From IMG/VR virus record IMGVR_UViG_3300034102_002694, positions 1 to 61,727 of that record: a DNA stretch of 61,727 nt. One strand, given 5' to 3'. The translations under genes were made by a program, and so were the position numbers. The DNA comes from a virus. Within the stretch, counting starts at the first letter, position 1, and every line of letters begins with the position of its first letter. Shown piece by piece: positions 48,300-58,700 of this stretch. The notes beneath the pieces were generated by a model. That model saw nothing but the letters and a program-made list of their open reading frames with translations. It ran no database searches and had not been told where the DNA came from.

Positions 48300-49161
48300 A
48301 ACAGTAGGTCCATTAGATTATTCATTTTTACCTGCTATTCCAGCAATACCTGGCACAACTGTTCTAAATGGTCCTGCTTGGATTGGTGCTGGTGGTCCAC
48401 CATTTCCTACAGCTAATTGTATGATTGGTCCAGGATTAAATCCAATCTCTCTACAAGTTATTGGCATATCTAACATTCCAGCAATTAATAATCAAATCGG
48501 TATTTTCAATAGATCTGGTTTTGCTAATATTTTTGGATATACAAACAAAACTGGTGCCGATATAAAAATGGCATTTTCTGGGACAACAGGATTTAGTGCA
48601 AAGGCAGCTGCACAAAGTACTGCTGGTCCATATTACGCTCAGGCATTCAAAGAAACTCCTTTATTTGATGCAGCGGTATGGCAAGGAAACATGGCAACAA
48701 CAAAGGCTATGAATGCAATGTTTCAAGCTGCTGTCCAATCAAAAAAACCTCTTGGATCTAAAAACTTTGATATTGAAAATCCTATAAAAAAGGGATGGAG
48801 GGTTCGTTATGTTTGCACAGAAGGTGCAACAGCAGATGTTGTTGTTAAAGGAACTCTGGAAAATGATAACATCATAGAATTACCAGATTATTGGACTGGT
48901 TTAGTTCACACAGAAACAATTCATGTAATACTAACTCCAATAGGACATCATCAAAAGTTGTTTTATGATATTTCTGAATGTGGAACTAAAGTCATAGTTT
49001 CAAATAATTCAGATAATCAAATTCATTGTTATTATAAAGTATTTGCGGAAAGGAAAGATACTCCCAAAAATATTGTAGAATATAAAGGTTTCACATATAA
49101 CGATTATCCAGGAGATAATAATGAATATAGATTCTGGTTCAGCCCTGGAATATTCCCATAA
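48262..49161 (+). CDS. virion structural protein, copy 2 of a tandem pair
   Basis: 299 residues, paralogous to the previous gene along its whole length. The C-terminal domain (FDIENPIKKGWRVRYVCTEGATADVVVKGTLENDNIIELPDYWTGL) is strongly alike, while the central part (about 110-160, with an AMFQAAVQSKKPLGSKN insertion) differs. Starts 6 nt after copy 1. A late promoter overlaps its stop codon. Probably a hetero-assembly partner or variant of copy 1. Confidence 0.7.
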   Translation: MPAEPVKYIGDKLTVGPLDYSFLPAIPAIPGTTVLNGPAWIGAGGPPFPTANCMIGPGLNPISLQVIGISNIPAINNQIGIFNRSGFANIFGYTNKTGADIKMAFSGTTGFSAKAAAQSTAGPYYAQAFKETPLFDAAVWQGNMATTKAMNAMFQAAVQSKKPLGSKNFDIENPIKKGWRVRYVCTEGATADVVVKGTLENDNIIELPDYWTGLVHTETIHVILTPIGHHQKLFYDISECGTKVIVSNNSDNQIHCYYKVFAERKDTPKNIVEYKGFTYNDYPGDNNEYRFWFSPGIFP

Positions 49162-49164
49162 ATA
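49157..49164 (+). promoter_or_regulatory. late promoter CATAAATA overlapping a stop codon
   Basis: CATAAATA fits NATAAATA and contains the upstream gene's TAA. It lies 37 nt before the next ATG. Confidence 0.55.
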
Positions 49165-49201
49165 AAATTACCATTACTTTTGATCGTAGTATTAACTAAT
49201 T

Positions 49202-50869
49202 ATGGCTGGTATATCTACTGTTTTTATTGCAGAATTAAAAGAAGAACTTGAGTTCAAAAAGAAAGAAAGAGAACAATTGATGGATCAACTTGCATTGTAT
49301 GATGTGAGGATAGATCGTTATGATGCGGTTATTGAAAATATGGATAGATCCCTCTTACCATTGGTAAGTGAAATTAATACTGCTAATTCTTCAGTTGCCG
49401 CTTCATATGAATCTAGAGTTGCTGCAGGATGTTTGAGTGATTTAACTTGGGTTGTAACTGGAGTAACTAAAATTGGACTTCCAACAAAATATGGATTTGG
49501 TACTCAACAAATCAATACAACATATCAGGTTAAAAAAAATCCAGACCTTTATAGAAAATACGGTAAAACAGCATTAAAATATTACAGAAGACCAAAAAAC
49601 CAGGATTACGGTTCTAATATCGTTTCTGAATTTTTTGGAACTATTAGTGTTGGAAGTACAGAAATAGCAATTGTGCAAACTGGTCTTGCTGGAACAGCTG
49701 GAATACTAGCTGGAGATATTATTACGGATGATCTAGAAAATCCAACTGCATTTGGGGTAGATGATCTACCAACTATTGTTGGTTTTGGACAAACTACGAT
49801 AGTTATCGACACCCAAATGTTTGGTGGACAAACTACAATAGGATCTACTGTTATTGCTGCTACAGGAATTGGATCTACAGGAGGAATTTCGGTAGGTAAT
49901 GGTATTATTGGAACTAGTGTTTTGGTTCCGGGAACTACAGTTGTAGCAATTAGTACAGCTCCCTTTGAAATTCAATTATTTGATTTTGATTTCGGTGGTT
50001 TTATTACCACATCAGTTACAGTACCAGCTTTAGTTGTAAGTTCACCAGCCCTAGCGGCAACAAGTATTAACTTTGCGGTAGGAGTTACGAGTTCTTATCC
50101 CTCTTTCTTCCTCAGTACAACTTGTGATACTGCGGTGGAAACTACTAATTTTACCGTTATTAGGACCACACAATCTGTATTGGATGAATTTGACCCTTCA
50201 AATAATCCTATAGATCCAGTCACTGTAGGAATCATGAATGCTAGTACAATTGGATATGGTCATACTGTGGTGAGAGTTGGTAATCCCAATACATCTCCAC
50301 CAGGACCATTTCAATGGAGAGAAGTTCTAGGTGATTATGATCCAGAACCTGCATGTGGAGGTGGATTTGAAGATTGGTATGAAGGAAATACATCTTGGCC
50401 TACAATCACAACATACACATATAGCGCAGAGGGAGTATTACTTTCTCAAACTACTTCACACGCTCCAGAAGGAACTACGGTAGTGGTATCAACAGGATCT
50501 ACACTTCCAGCTCAGAGTGGAATAGGATACACTGCAACTAGTTCCAATAATCCAACTTTTTCAGGGTGTCCCGCAAGAACCTCTGCCATATCTAATGCAG
50601 AATCTGACAGAAATGCACTTATTTCAAGATATCAAGCCACTGTGGATGAAACGATTGCTGCATCAAATTCCCTAAGAAAACTTAGGGATGGTTTAGAAAG
50701 TCAGGCATTTATTCTTTTACAGGGAAGAGCTGCTTGTGATGCAGAAATAGTTAGAATAACTAACCAAATTGCTAGTCTGGAATCAATAGACTTATCTCCA
50801 TATGAACCAACCACAAATATAACAAAAAATAAGTATACAAGTAGTACGGTGGGAGTCCCTACCACTTGA
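49202..50869 (+). CDS. virion structural protein with coiled-coil ends
   Basis: 555 residues. N-terminal coiled coil (about 8-60: AELKEELEFKKKEREQLMDQLALYDVRIDRYDAVIENMDRSLLPL), a long beta-rich middle full of Gly, Thr, Ser and Val (about 150-300), and a C-terminal coiled coil (about 470-540: SDRNALISRYQATVDETIAASNSLRKLRDGLESQAF). Such a fibrous design is typical of cyanophage structural proteins. Its own late promoter is upstream. Location in the virion unknown. Confidence 0.72.
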   Translation: MAGISTVFIAELKEELEFKKKEREQLMDQLALYDVRIDRYDAVIENMDRSLLPLVSEINTANSSVAASYESRVAAGCLSDLTWVVTGVTKIGLPTKYGFGTQQINTTYQVKKNPDLYRKYGKTALKYYRRPKNQDYGSNIVSEFFGTISVGSTEIAIVQTGLAGTAGILAGDIITDDLENPTAFGVDDLPTIVGFGQTTIVIDTQMFGGQTTIGSTVIAATGIGSTGGISVGNGIIGTSVLVPGTTVVAISTAPFEIQLFDFDFGGFITTSVTVPALVVSSPALAATSINFAVGVTSSYPSFFLSTTCDTAVETTNFTVIRTTQSVLDEFDPSNNPIDPVTVGIMNASTIGYGHTVVRVGNPNTSPPGPFQWREVLGDYDPEPACGGGFEDWYEGNTSWPTITTYTYSAEGVLLSQTTSHAPEGTTVVVSTGSTLPAQSGIGYTATSSNNPTFSGCPARTSAISNAESDRNALISRYQATVDETIAASNSLRKLRDGLESQAFILLQGRAACDAEIVRITNQIASLESIDLSPYEPTTNITKNKYTSSTVGVPTT

Positions 50870-50888
50870 AGAACTGTCACAGGGCCCG

Positions 50889-50917
50889 TTGACGACCCCC
50901 CCATTTCTTGATATGAT
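50889..50917 (+). promoter_or_regulatory. early promoter
   Basis: TTGACG (50889-50894), 17 nt, TATGAT (50912-50917). It lies just after the late structural gene and starts the run of small genes, tRNAs and the Mom-like gene. Confidence 0.7.
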
Positions 50918-50943
50918 AACAGTGTTCCTTAAACAACTCTCAC

Positions 50944-51120
50944 ATGCAAGTTGATCGTAAAACCCTTCAGGAACTTCGTGAATTTCAAGAAGATGCCGCA
51001 GCCCACTTTGTTCATGAATTTTTTCCTATGAGTGGTGAACTTTACTGGACTATGGTGGAATGTCTTGCAACTGCAAAACTCGCAGAACTGCGTGGTGAGC
51101 TGGTCGCAGATGAAGTATAA
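50944..51120 (+). CDS. small helical hypothetical protein
   Basis: 58 residues (MQVDRKTLQELREFQEDAAAHFVHEFFPMSGELYWTMVECLATAKLAELRGELVADEV), mostly helical. First gene after the early promoter at 50889. It overlaps the next gene by 11 nt. No family recognised. Confidence 0.68.
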   Translation: MQVDRKTLQELREFQEDAAAHFVHEFFPMSGELYWTMVECLATAKLAELRGELVADEV

Positions 51121-51259
51121 GGTTCAATACCTGAAACCTAAGAAAAAGGGCCTTGCCAAACACGAAGCGGTGTTCTACAATATAGAAGACGCAATGAGGT
51201 GGGAGACCTACGTTAAACACGAACTCAACGCACGAAACCTGAAGATTGTACCAATTTAA
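51110..51259 (+). CDS. small basic hypothetical protein
   Basis: 49 residues from the ATG giving MKYKVQYLKPKKKGLAKHEAVFYNIEDAMRWETYVKHELNARN; a longer ORF upstream is in the shadow of the previous gene. Probably alpha/beta. Stop 1 nt before the next ATG. Confidence 0.65.
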   Translation: MKYKVQYLKPKKKGLAKHEAVFYNIEDAMRWETYVKHELNARNLKIVPI

Positions 51260-51260
51260 C

Positions 51261-51470
51261 ATGGATCCATTTAAAATTAGTTACAAAAATCTTTACGAAT
51301 ATCCAGTGAAAACCACTCCAGAAAATGTTCGTGAATCTAATGAAGGATTATTTCATGCAAAAATGACATTACCGGCTGCAGCAAAACACTGCGGAATGAC
51401 TCAAAAAGAAATGAAGTTGACATTCTTTGAGTACTTGAAGTATAATCCTAAAACCTACAAACAAGAGTAG
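51261..51470 (+). CDS. small conserved cyanophage protein
   Basis: 69 residues from the ATG giving MDPFKISYKNLYEYPVKTTPENVRESNEGLFHAKMTLPAAAKHCGMTQKEMKLTFFEYLKYNPKTYKQE. The C-terminal half, with LPAAAKHCGMTQKEMKL, resembles a helix-turn-helix. Recurrent in cyanophages from memory. DNA binding is possible but unproven. Confidence 0.7.
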   Translation: MDPFKISYKNLYEYPVKTTPENVRESNEGLFHAKMTLPAAAKHCGMTQKEMKLTFFEYLKYNPKTYKQE

Positions 51471-51478
51471 GTTCTCTT

Positions 51479-51550
51479 GGGACTGTCGCCTATTGGTTAA
51501 GGCCCACTGCTTATAACGGTGTGAACAGAGTTCAATTCTCTGCAGTCCTA
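51479..51550 (+). tRNA. tRNA-Ile (TAT)
   Basis: Acceptor GGGACTG / CAGTCCT, anticodon stem CACTG/CGGTG, loop CTTATAA with anticodon TAT at 51512-51514, T arm AGAG TTCAATT CTCT. It reads ATA, a rare codon in most cyanobacteria but common in AT-rich phage. Confidence 0.85.
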
Positions 51551-51561
51551 CCTAAAAACAT

Positions 51562-51644
51562 GGGAGTATGGTGGAATCGGTAGACACACCAGACTTAAAA
51601 TCTGTTGGGCATTGCCCGTGGGAGTTCAAGTCTCCCTACTCCTA
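51562..51644 (+). tRNA. tRNA-Leu (TAA)
   Basis: 83 nt with the long variable arm of a class II tRNA (TGGGCATTGCCCG). Acceptor GGGAGTA / TACTCCT; anticodon TAA at 51596-51598; T arm GGGAG TTCAAGT CTCCC. Confidence 0.88.
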
Positions 51645-51667
51645 TTGGTATACATAGTATACTATTT

Positions 51668-51739
51668 GCCCTTGTAGCTCAGTGGTAGAGCAATGGTTTT
51701 GTAAACCATTGGTCGCTGGTTCAAATCCGGTCGGGGGCT
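51668..51739 (+). tRNA. tRNA-Thr (TGT)
   Basis: Acceptor GCCCTTG / CGGGGGC with G-T wobbles, D arm GCTC AGTGGTA GAGC, anticodon stem ATGGT/ACCAT with anticodon TGT at 51700-51702, T arm GCTGG TTCAAAT CCGGT. It reads ACA codons. Confidence 0.88.
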
Positions 51740-51757
51740 TCAGTAATTAAAAGATCT

Positions 51758-51922
51758 ATGATCATAAATCTCTGGCACAATCAAGAAATGGATCAATGGA
51801 GATGGACTCTCACGGATCCACAAACAATGGATCAACATGCTGGAGGTCAAAAGGATTTACGTGGAGCTATGCACGATGTTGCAAACACCGTAGAATATAT
51901 TGTGAATTCAAAACAAAAGTAA
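51758..51922 (+). CDS. small conserved cyanophage protein
   Basis: 54 residues (LWHNQEMDQWRWTLTDPQTMDQHAGGQKDLRGAMHDVANTVEYIV). A two-strand/helix pattern that I recall in cyanophages next to tRNAs. Function unknown. Confidence 0.65.
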   Translation: MIINLWHNQEMDQWRWTLTDPQTMDQHAGGQKDLRGAMHDVANTVEYIVNSKQK

Positions 51923-51935
51923 GTAATTATACTCA

Positions 51936-52547
51936 GTGAAAAGTCAGTTTTACATAGATAAAGTTAGTAAAGATGAGATAAAAGATCTTCTTTATACTCA
52001 CCATTACTTAAAAGACGAATCTAAAGACTTTAAATCTGGATATAATTATGGGCTTTTCAGACGTACTGAGTGGGAATGTCCCCTTAGAATTGGCAGGTGT
52101 CTTGGTACTTGCATTTTTACTGGTCTCCCAGTTCCAGAGATAGCTGTAGGAGCTTTTGGTCTCCAAAGAGATAAACAAGAAGGTTTATTTGAACTTTCCC
52201 GTTTGTGTATAGATCCAGAGATTCAAAAAGAGGAATATAATATTACTTCATGGTTCGTCAGTCGTTGCATTAAGAGGTTTAGGAAAGACACCAAAGTTTC
52301 TGCTATTCTTAGTTACGCTGACTCTGATCACCATACTGGCACTATATACAGAGCTTGCAATTTCAAGTACTATGGGTTAACTGACCCCAAAAAAGATTTC
52401 TATTTTAGTAATGGAACCAAACATTCTAGAGGTAGTGTCAAAGATTTTGATGGTGAGTGGAGGGCTCGCTCTCGTAAACATCGGTATCTTATGGTTTTCG
52501 AAAAAGAACTAAAAGAAAAGCTTGCCTGGAAAGAAATTAAGTGGTAA
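51936..52547 (+). CDS. Mom-like GNAT-fold DNA modification protein
   Basis: 203 residues, GTG start. The pattern is that of phage Mu Mom, a GNAT-fold protein: VGAFGL (about 70), FELSRLCIDPEI (about 83-94), ITSWFVSRCIKRF (about 102-114), ISYADSDHHTGTIYRACNFKYYGLT (about 127-151) and a basic C-terminus. Mom converts adenine to N6-carbamoylmethyladenine and blocks restriction. Here it lies in an early-promoter unit with tRNAs, which suits a restriction-evasion role, but neither the substrate nor activity is shown by sequence. Confidence 0.68.
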   Translation: MKSQFYIDKVSKDEIKDLLYTHHYLKDESKDFKSGYNYGLFRRTEWECPLRIGRCLGTCIFTGLPVPEIAVGAFGLQRDKQEGLFELSRLCIDPEIQKEEYNITSWFVSRCIKRFRKDTKVSAILSYADSDHHTGTIYRACNFKYYGLTDPKKDFYFSNGTKHSRGSVKDFDGEWRARSRKHRYLMVFEKELKEKLAWKEIKW

Positions 52548-52599
52548 TATAATAACTGGTGATACTAAGACACCAGCGACAACGCCCTTCCGTGTGCTC

Positions 52600-52625
52600 A
52601 AAACCCTCCTTTAAAGGAGGGTTTT
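52600..52625 (+). terminator. palindromic terminator
   Basis: A perfect 26-bp palindrome with 13-bp arms: A-rich left side, CCCTCC/GGAGGG core and T-rich right side. Symmetric, so it can end transcription from either side. A second small hairpin (CTGGTG/CACCAG) lies at about 52557-52575. Confidence 0.88.
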
Positions 52626-52668
52626 GTTGTATGTACTCTTCCCTAAAATAGATAATATTTTCTTGGTG

Positions 52669-52676
52669 TCTAAATA
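52669..52676 (+). promoter_or_regulatory. late promoter TCTAAATA
   Basis: TCTAAATA, 35 nt before the giant fibre gene, after the terminator that closes the early unit. Confidence 0.7.
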
Positions 52677-52711
52677 TAAAAAGAATAAATTTGTCACTGT
52701 AGGAAACCAAG

Positions 52712-55700
52712 ATGCCGCTAAGTAGATTAGAGAATTTCCTAAAAAATGCTGAGGGTACTATCTTATATGTTAACCCTTCTGATTTTGATGCTACTGACAG
52801 TATTGAAAATAGAGGTAACTCATTAACAAGACCATTTAGAACTATCCAAAGGGCTGTTTTGGAAGCGGCAAGATTTTCATATCTGGTAGGAAAAAATAAC
52901 GATAAAATTGATACTACAACAATTCTAGTCTATCCGGGTGTTCACTACATCGATAATAGGCCTGGACATTCTATTACAAATCAGAGTGGTACTGCACAAT
53001 TTAAGAGATATTTAAACGGATCTTGGACCACATCTGGCGCTACATTATCAGAATTTACCTTAAACTCTAATTTTGATATCTTTGATGAAGATAACGACTT
53101 ACACAAATATAACTCTACAGAAGGTGGTGTAGTTCTACCTAGAGGTACTTCTATTGTTGGTTTGGATCTCAGAAAAACTAAACTCAGGCCAATGTATGTG
53201 CCTGATCCACTGAATAATAATGTATCCGCTACATCTATTTTCAAAGTTACAGGTACTTGTTATTTTACATCATTCAGTATTTTTGATGCTGATCCACAGA
53301 GAGCTTGTTATAAGGATTCTACTGGAAGAAAAGTTGTTCCAAATTATTCTCACCATAAACTAACTTGTTTTGAATACGCAGATGGCGTCAATCAAGTTAA
53401 ATTGGGTTCTGAACAAACAAGTCTTACTGACTTGGAAATGTATTATTATAAGGTTTCATACGCTTATGGTGATACTTCTGGAAGAGGTATTCCAAATTAT
53501 CCAGTAAATAATACTTCAGACTTTGAGCCATCCATTGATGAATACAGAATTGTTGGAGATCTTCGTGCAGATCCTATTGGTATCACGAGTATCAAATCCG
53601 GTAATGGTATTGTACCATCTACGACCATTACAGTAACCACTTCTGCTCCACATAATTTATTTAAAGATACACCAGTCCTAATTACTGGAATTACAACAAG
53701 TGTTGATGAATATAATGGTTCTTTCTTGGTTAGTGATGTAACAAGTGAGACTGAGTTTAAATATGTTGCTCCAGCAACTCCAGTAATTGCTCTACCAACT
53801 TCTGGACAAATTCTTAATGCCAGAACTATTGTAGAATCTGATAGTGTATCTTCTGCATCTCCATATATTTTCTCTTGTACATTAAGATCCGTTTATGGTA
53901 TGAACGGACTTCATGCTGATGGCAGCAAAGCAACAGGATTTAAGTCCATGTTGACTGCCCAGTTTACTGGAATCTCTCTACAAAAAGATGATAATGCTTT
54001 TCTATTGTATGATGCGGAAACTGGTATATACAATGAAAATCTAACTGTTGATGACTCAGACAAACCACTTCATACTAATTCCAGAGCAATTTACAGGCCT
54101 GGTTGGGAAAACTTCCACATGAAGTGTAGTAATAATTCTATTCTTCAATGCGTCTCTATTTTCGCAATCGGATTCGCAAGACACTTTGTAGCTGAGTCTG
54201 GTGGTGACCAATCTATTACAAACTCAAACTCAAACTTTGGTGCAGTTTCACTGGAAGCTGTTGGATTTAGGCCAGAGTCGTTTGATAGAGATGACGTTGG
54301 ATACATTACTCATGTTATTCCACCAAGAGAATTAACCTTTAGAGAAACTAACGTAACTTGGCTTCCTCTGGATGTTAACAAAATAATTTCTGCAGGTAAT
54401 ACCGCAAGACTTTATATATCAGGTTATGATAGTGCGGACATTTCGCCACCTTCACAAATTGACTCATACAGAATTGGTGCGAAAGAAAATGAAGAGTTAT
54501 ATCTTTCAGTAATTATTGGATCCCAACAAAACAACTTTAAAGCTCCGATTTTGATGCAGGTTCCTAGTGGAATCGGAACTTCGTCCAAAAAAGTATATAC
54601 AGTTGGTAGAAATTCTGGAATTAATAGTATTACATCAAACATTTTAACTCTACAGTCAAATCACCAATTTTTCAATGGAGAAAAAATAAGAGTACTAAGT
54701 GATAACGGAGATCTTCCAGAAAACTTATCTCCAGATAAAATTTACTACGTCTCCATCAGTGGATTATCAGCAAATCAAATTAGATTATCCTCAACACTAA
54801 ATGATGCCAACTCTGGAAATACTATTTCCGGAATTTCAAATGGTGGTGGAAGATTGGAGGTAATTAGTTACGTCTCCGACAAACGCCCAGGAGATGTTGG
54901 GCACCCAATACAATATGATAGTACGGTAAGTAATTGGTATATTCAAAGTACTCCTGTTACTGTATTCAATACAATTTACAATGGTATTGTAGGAATTGGA
55001 TCAACTACATTAGGAAATCAAACTGGATCTACTTTTATCACTAGAAGAATTGATAATAGAGGTTTAGATGATAGAATTTATAAGTTCCGTTATGTTATTC
55101 CAAAAGAATTTGTAGATGCTAGACCACCAACTGATGGATTTGTTCTCCAAGAATCAAAATCTGTAGGTATTTCTAGTGTATCTTACTTAACATCTGTCCT
55201 AACAGACGTAACTCAACTAAGAAATCCAAAAATTATTAAAACCATCACCTATTCTTCTGGAAGTGCATTCATAAAGACAGAACTTCCACATAATTTAGTT
55301 ATTGGTGATACTGTAAAAATCTCAAATGTAGTAAGTTCTGCTCAAACTGTAGCGTCCTACAATGGATCATTTGAGGTTATTTCAATAACAAATTCGAAAG
55401 AATTTTCTATAGGTGGATTTGATGCAAACCCAGGAACATTTTTAAATCAAACCAATCAAAGATCAACTCAACAACAAATTGAAGCCTTACCGACAATACA
55501 AAAAGAAAAGTCTAGAGATAGTATATACATTTACAGAAGCCAAGAAGTTAAACCATTTATTCCTGGCGCTGGTGGACAAGACGGAATCTACAATATTATT
55601 GCACTATCTGGTAGTATCAGGCCAAATTCCAATGTTGGATTTGGTTTAAGTAATACAAATTTCAACCAAGACGTAAGAAATCTATACCCACAAATTGATA

Positions 55701-58700
55701 GGGATAACTATAACTCCGATCCACTTCCTACACTAAGTTACGCTGAATTATATCCTGCGGGAATTGTTAGAACTAGTGATAAAAAGAACTCTCTTACTAA
55801 AGAATCTTTAAACTATTTCTTTGATAATAATAGAGTTGGTTATGCAATTACTGGAGCGGTAATCACCGGATCTGGAAATACAACTATTACTCTTTACACA
55901 GATATTGATCATAATTTAAATTCCATTAGGTCTCTAACATTAACAAATCCTGGATCAGGATATAACAATAATGCTGGAGTTACAAGTACAATCTACTCAG
56001 CTGAGTTAATTAATAATTTCATAACTGGAAAGAATGGTACTGCAAAAGTAACAATTTCTGTTGGAAATACTATTTCATCTGTAGAAATTGTTGATCCTGG
56101 TTCCGTGTATGGAATCGGAAATACAATGACCATCTCTGCAGATCCTGCAGGAGTTCCATCAACCTATGCGGTTGTTCAAGTTGCATCCATCAATAATAAC
56201 ATTGGCGATTCTATAGAATTAAGTGGATTCATGGAACCACTCATGAATGGGACATTCAAAATCATAGATGTTCCTTCAACTAAATCTATCGCTGTAATAA
56301 GAGAAGGTGGCCTGCCTTCATCAATTTACAGAACTAGAAATGATGAAAAGGTCCCAATTGCATACCTATCTGCAAAAGAAGTTGGAGTAAGTTCTATTAG
56401 GTTTAATGGAACCCTTGGAATTACAACAGTAATTTGTTCAGAGGGTCATGGACTTCTACCTGGCAACACATTCACATTTGTTGGTCTGGGAAATACTTAC
56501 TTCTCTAAAAAATTCGTTGTCAATGAATCTCTAGGTATCACTTCATTCACTTTTAGTTCTGGAATTACTACTACTCCTCAGACCTGGAATCAAACTGGAG
56601 TAACTGTACATAAATCTACCCTTTCAGCAAATGGAAGAGCTTTGGGATCTGGAGAAGAGAACCTTGGTGGTAGAGGTAACTTTTTATATGCTGGAATTAC
56701 CACTACATTATCGACTCCAATCACATCAACAGACACTTCTATAACATTAACAAGTTCGGCCGGATTTAAAAAAGGTGATTTTATTTCCATCAACTCAGAA
56801 ATTATTAGACTTTCTAGTGATCCAGCCGGAAATACATTTAATGTACTAAGAGGTCAGTTCTCTACAGTTACATCTTCCAGTGGTTCATCTTCAATAGTAA
56901 GAAAAATTCGTATTCTTCCAGTAGAAATTCGTAGACCATCTATCCTTCGTGCTTCTGGCCATACATTTGAATATCTCGGATATGGTCCTGGTAACTATTC
57001 AACGGGTCTGCCAGTAAAACAAGACAGAATCTTAAGTACCGATGAAAGTTTAGTTTCTCAAGCAAGAGAACAGGATGGTGGTACTGTCGTTTACACTGGT
57101 ATGAACGACAGAGGTGAATTTTATACTGGTGCTTCAAAAGTTAACGGTGCAACTGGTGAAGAAGAGACTGTTGATGCTCCCGTTGTTTCATTCTTTGGGG
57201 ATGATTTATTAACTGGTTCTGAAAAAAGAAACAGTGGTGTTTTTGATGATTTGGTTGTTAAAGAAAGAATCACTGTTGAAGGTGGTGAAAACAGCAATCA
57301 AACATCACAATTCTATGGCCCAGTTAATTTCTCACAAAAAGTAACTAGCTCTGCTGATGACGGACTCGAAACAAGAGATCTATACATCAAAGGTCTTGCA
57401 TCTCAACCTAAACTCCTAACTGTTGGTATTTCAACTCCAACAGACGCTAAGAAGACTGGAGACATCTCTTTCCTAGCTAACCCAGATCCAGCTGGTTATA
57501 TCGGTCATGTTTATGCAGATGGTGATTGGCGTCGTTGGGGTATGATCTCCCAAGATAAGAATAGAGACTATCTAAAATTAGATCAAATTGGTATAGGTCA
57601 GTCTGTTGGAGTTTATAACTTCTCAGATGCATTAGAAGTTAACGGAACTGTTAAAGTCAGAAACCTTTATGTAGGTGGTGCAGTTACATTTGCTGGTGCT
57701 CAGTCAATCGGTAATGCTTCGTTTGATACTGTTACTGTTAATAATACAACTATATTCTCTGGAGTTGGAACAAATTACACAATTAGAACAACAAATGCGA
57801 ATACAATCGCACAATTCCAAAATATAGAAGTTATTGGGACTGCTGCAACATTCACAAACGCTACAGTAAGATTTGAAAATTCATTTAACTCTGTATTCAG
57901 TGGAGTATCTACTGTTGCTGGAACTTTAGTTGTTGGTAATTTAGTTTCAAATAGTGGTGTCATTTCAGCGACAAATATGGTCGTTGACAGTTTAAATGTC
58001 AACAGGTTGTCGGTATCAACGGAAGCTTCAATACAGTCTGGTATTATTACTGCAATTAGAACTCAATATATTGGTGGTGGTGTCGGAGCTAATTTACCAT
58101 CTTTAGCATGTTTTAATATTGGTATCGTAACTTCGATCACTGGTGTTGCATGTACGATCACAACAATTAGTGGTACTAATGCGTTCATTAGTGGTATTAG
58201 AGCGAATACATCTTTTGCAACTCCACTTGCAACAATCAACACTGGTATTATTACAAACCTTGGAAGTAATGTCGCAGGAATTACAAGTGCATACGTAGTC
58301 ACTGGATTTACAACTACTGCGGTTGTTACTGGTTGGATTGGAGCTCCAACAGGTTATATTAATGTTGGTATTGTAACTACCGCACAAGTTAATATATTAC
58401 ATGGTCAAAATGGTCAAGATTTAACTGCGTTTGTTAATACTGGTATCATAACAAACCTAAGTGGTAACCCTAGTGGTGCAACTGGGGGAACACTTAGATA
58501 TCTAAATGGACAATTTGGTGGAAGTTTGCTGTTAAATGGCACTGGAAGTGGTCAAGGTATTTACGCAAATATCGGTATTGTTAGTGCATTTGGACCTGGC
58601 GCTACAAATCCATCAGCTGGAAGCATGAACATTAACTGTGGAACTTCTGGAGATATCTCCGCAAGAGTAATCACTTCCACAGTCGCAACAGGAACTTCAC

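Noticed and set aside
58063-58387. Minus-strand ORFs in the repeated 3' part of the giant fibre gene
   Set aside because: They follow from the Thr/Gly/Val repeat composition and have no start signals.
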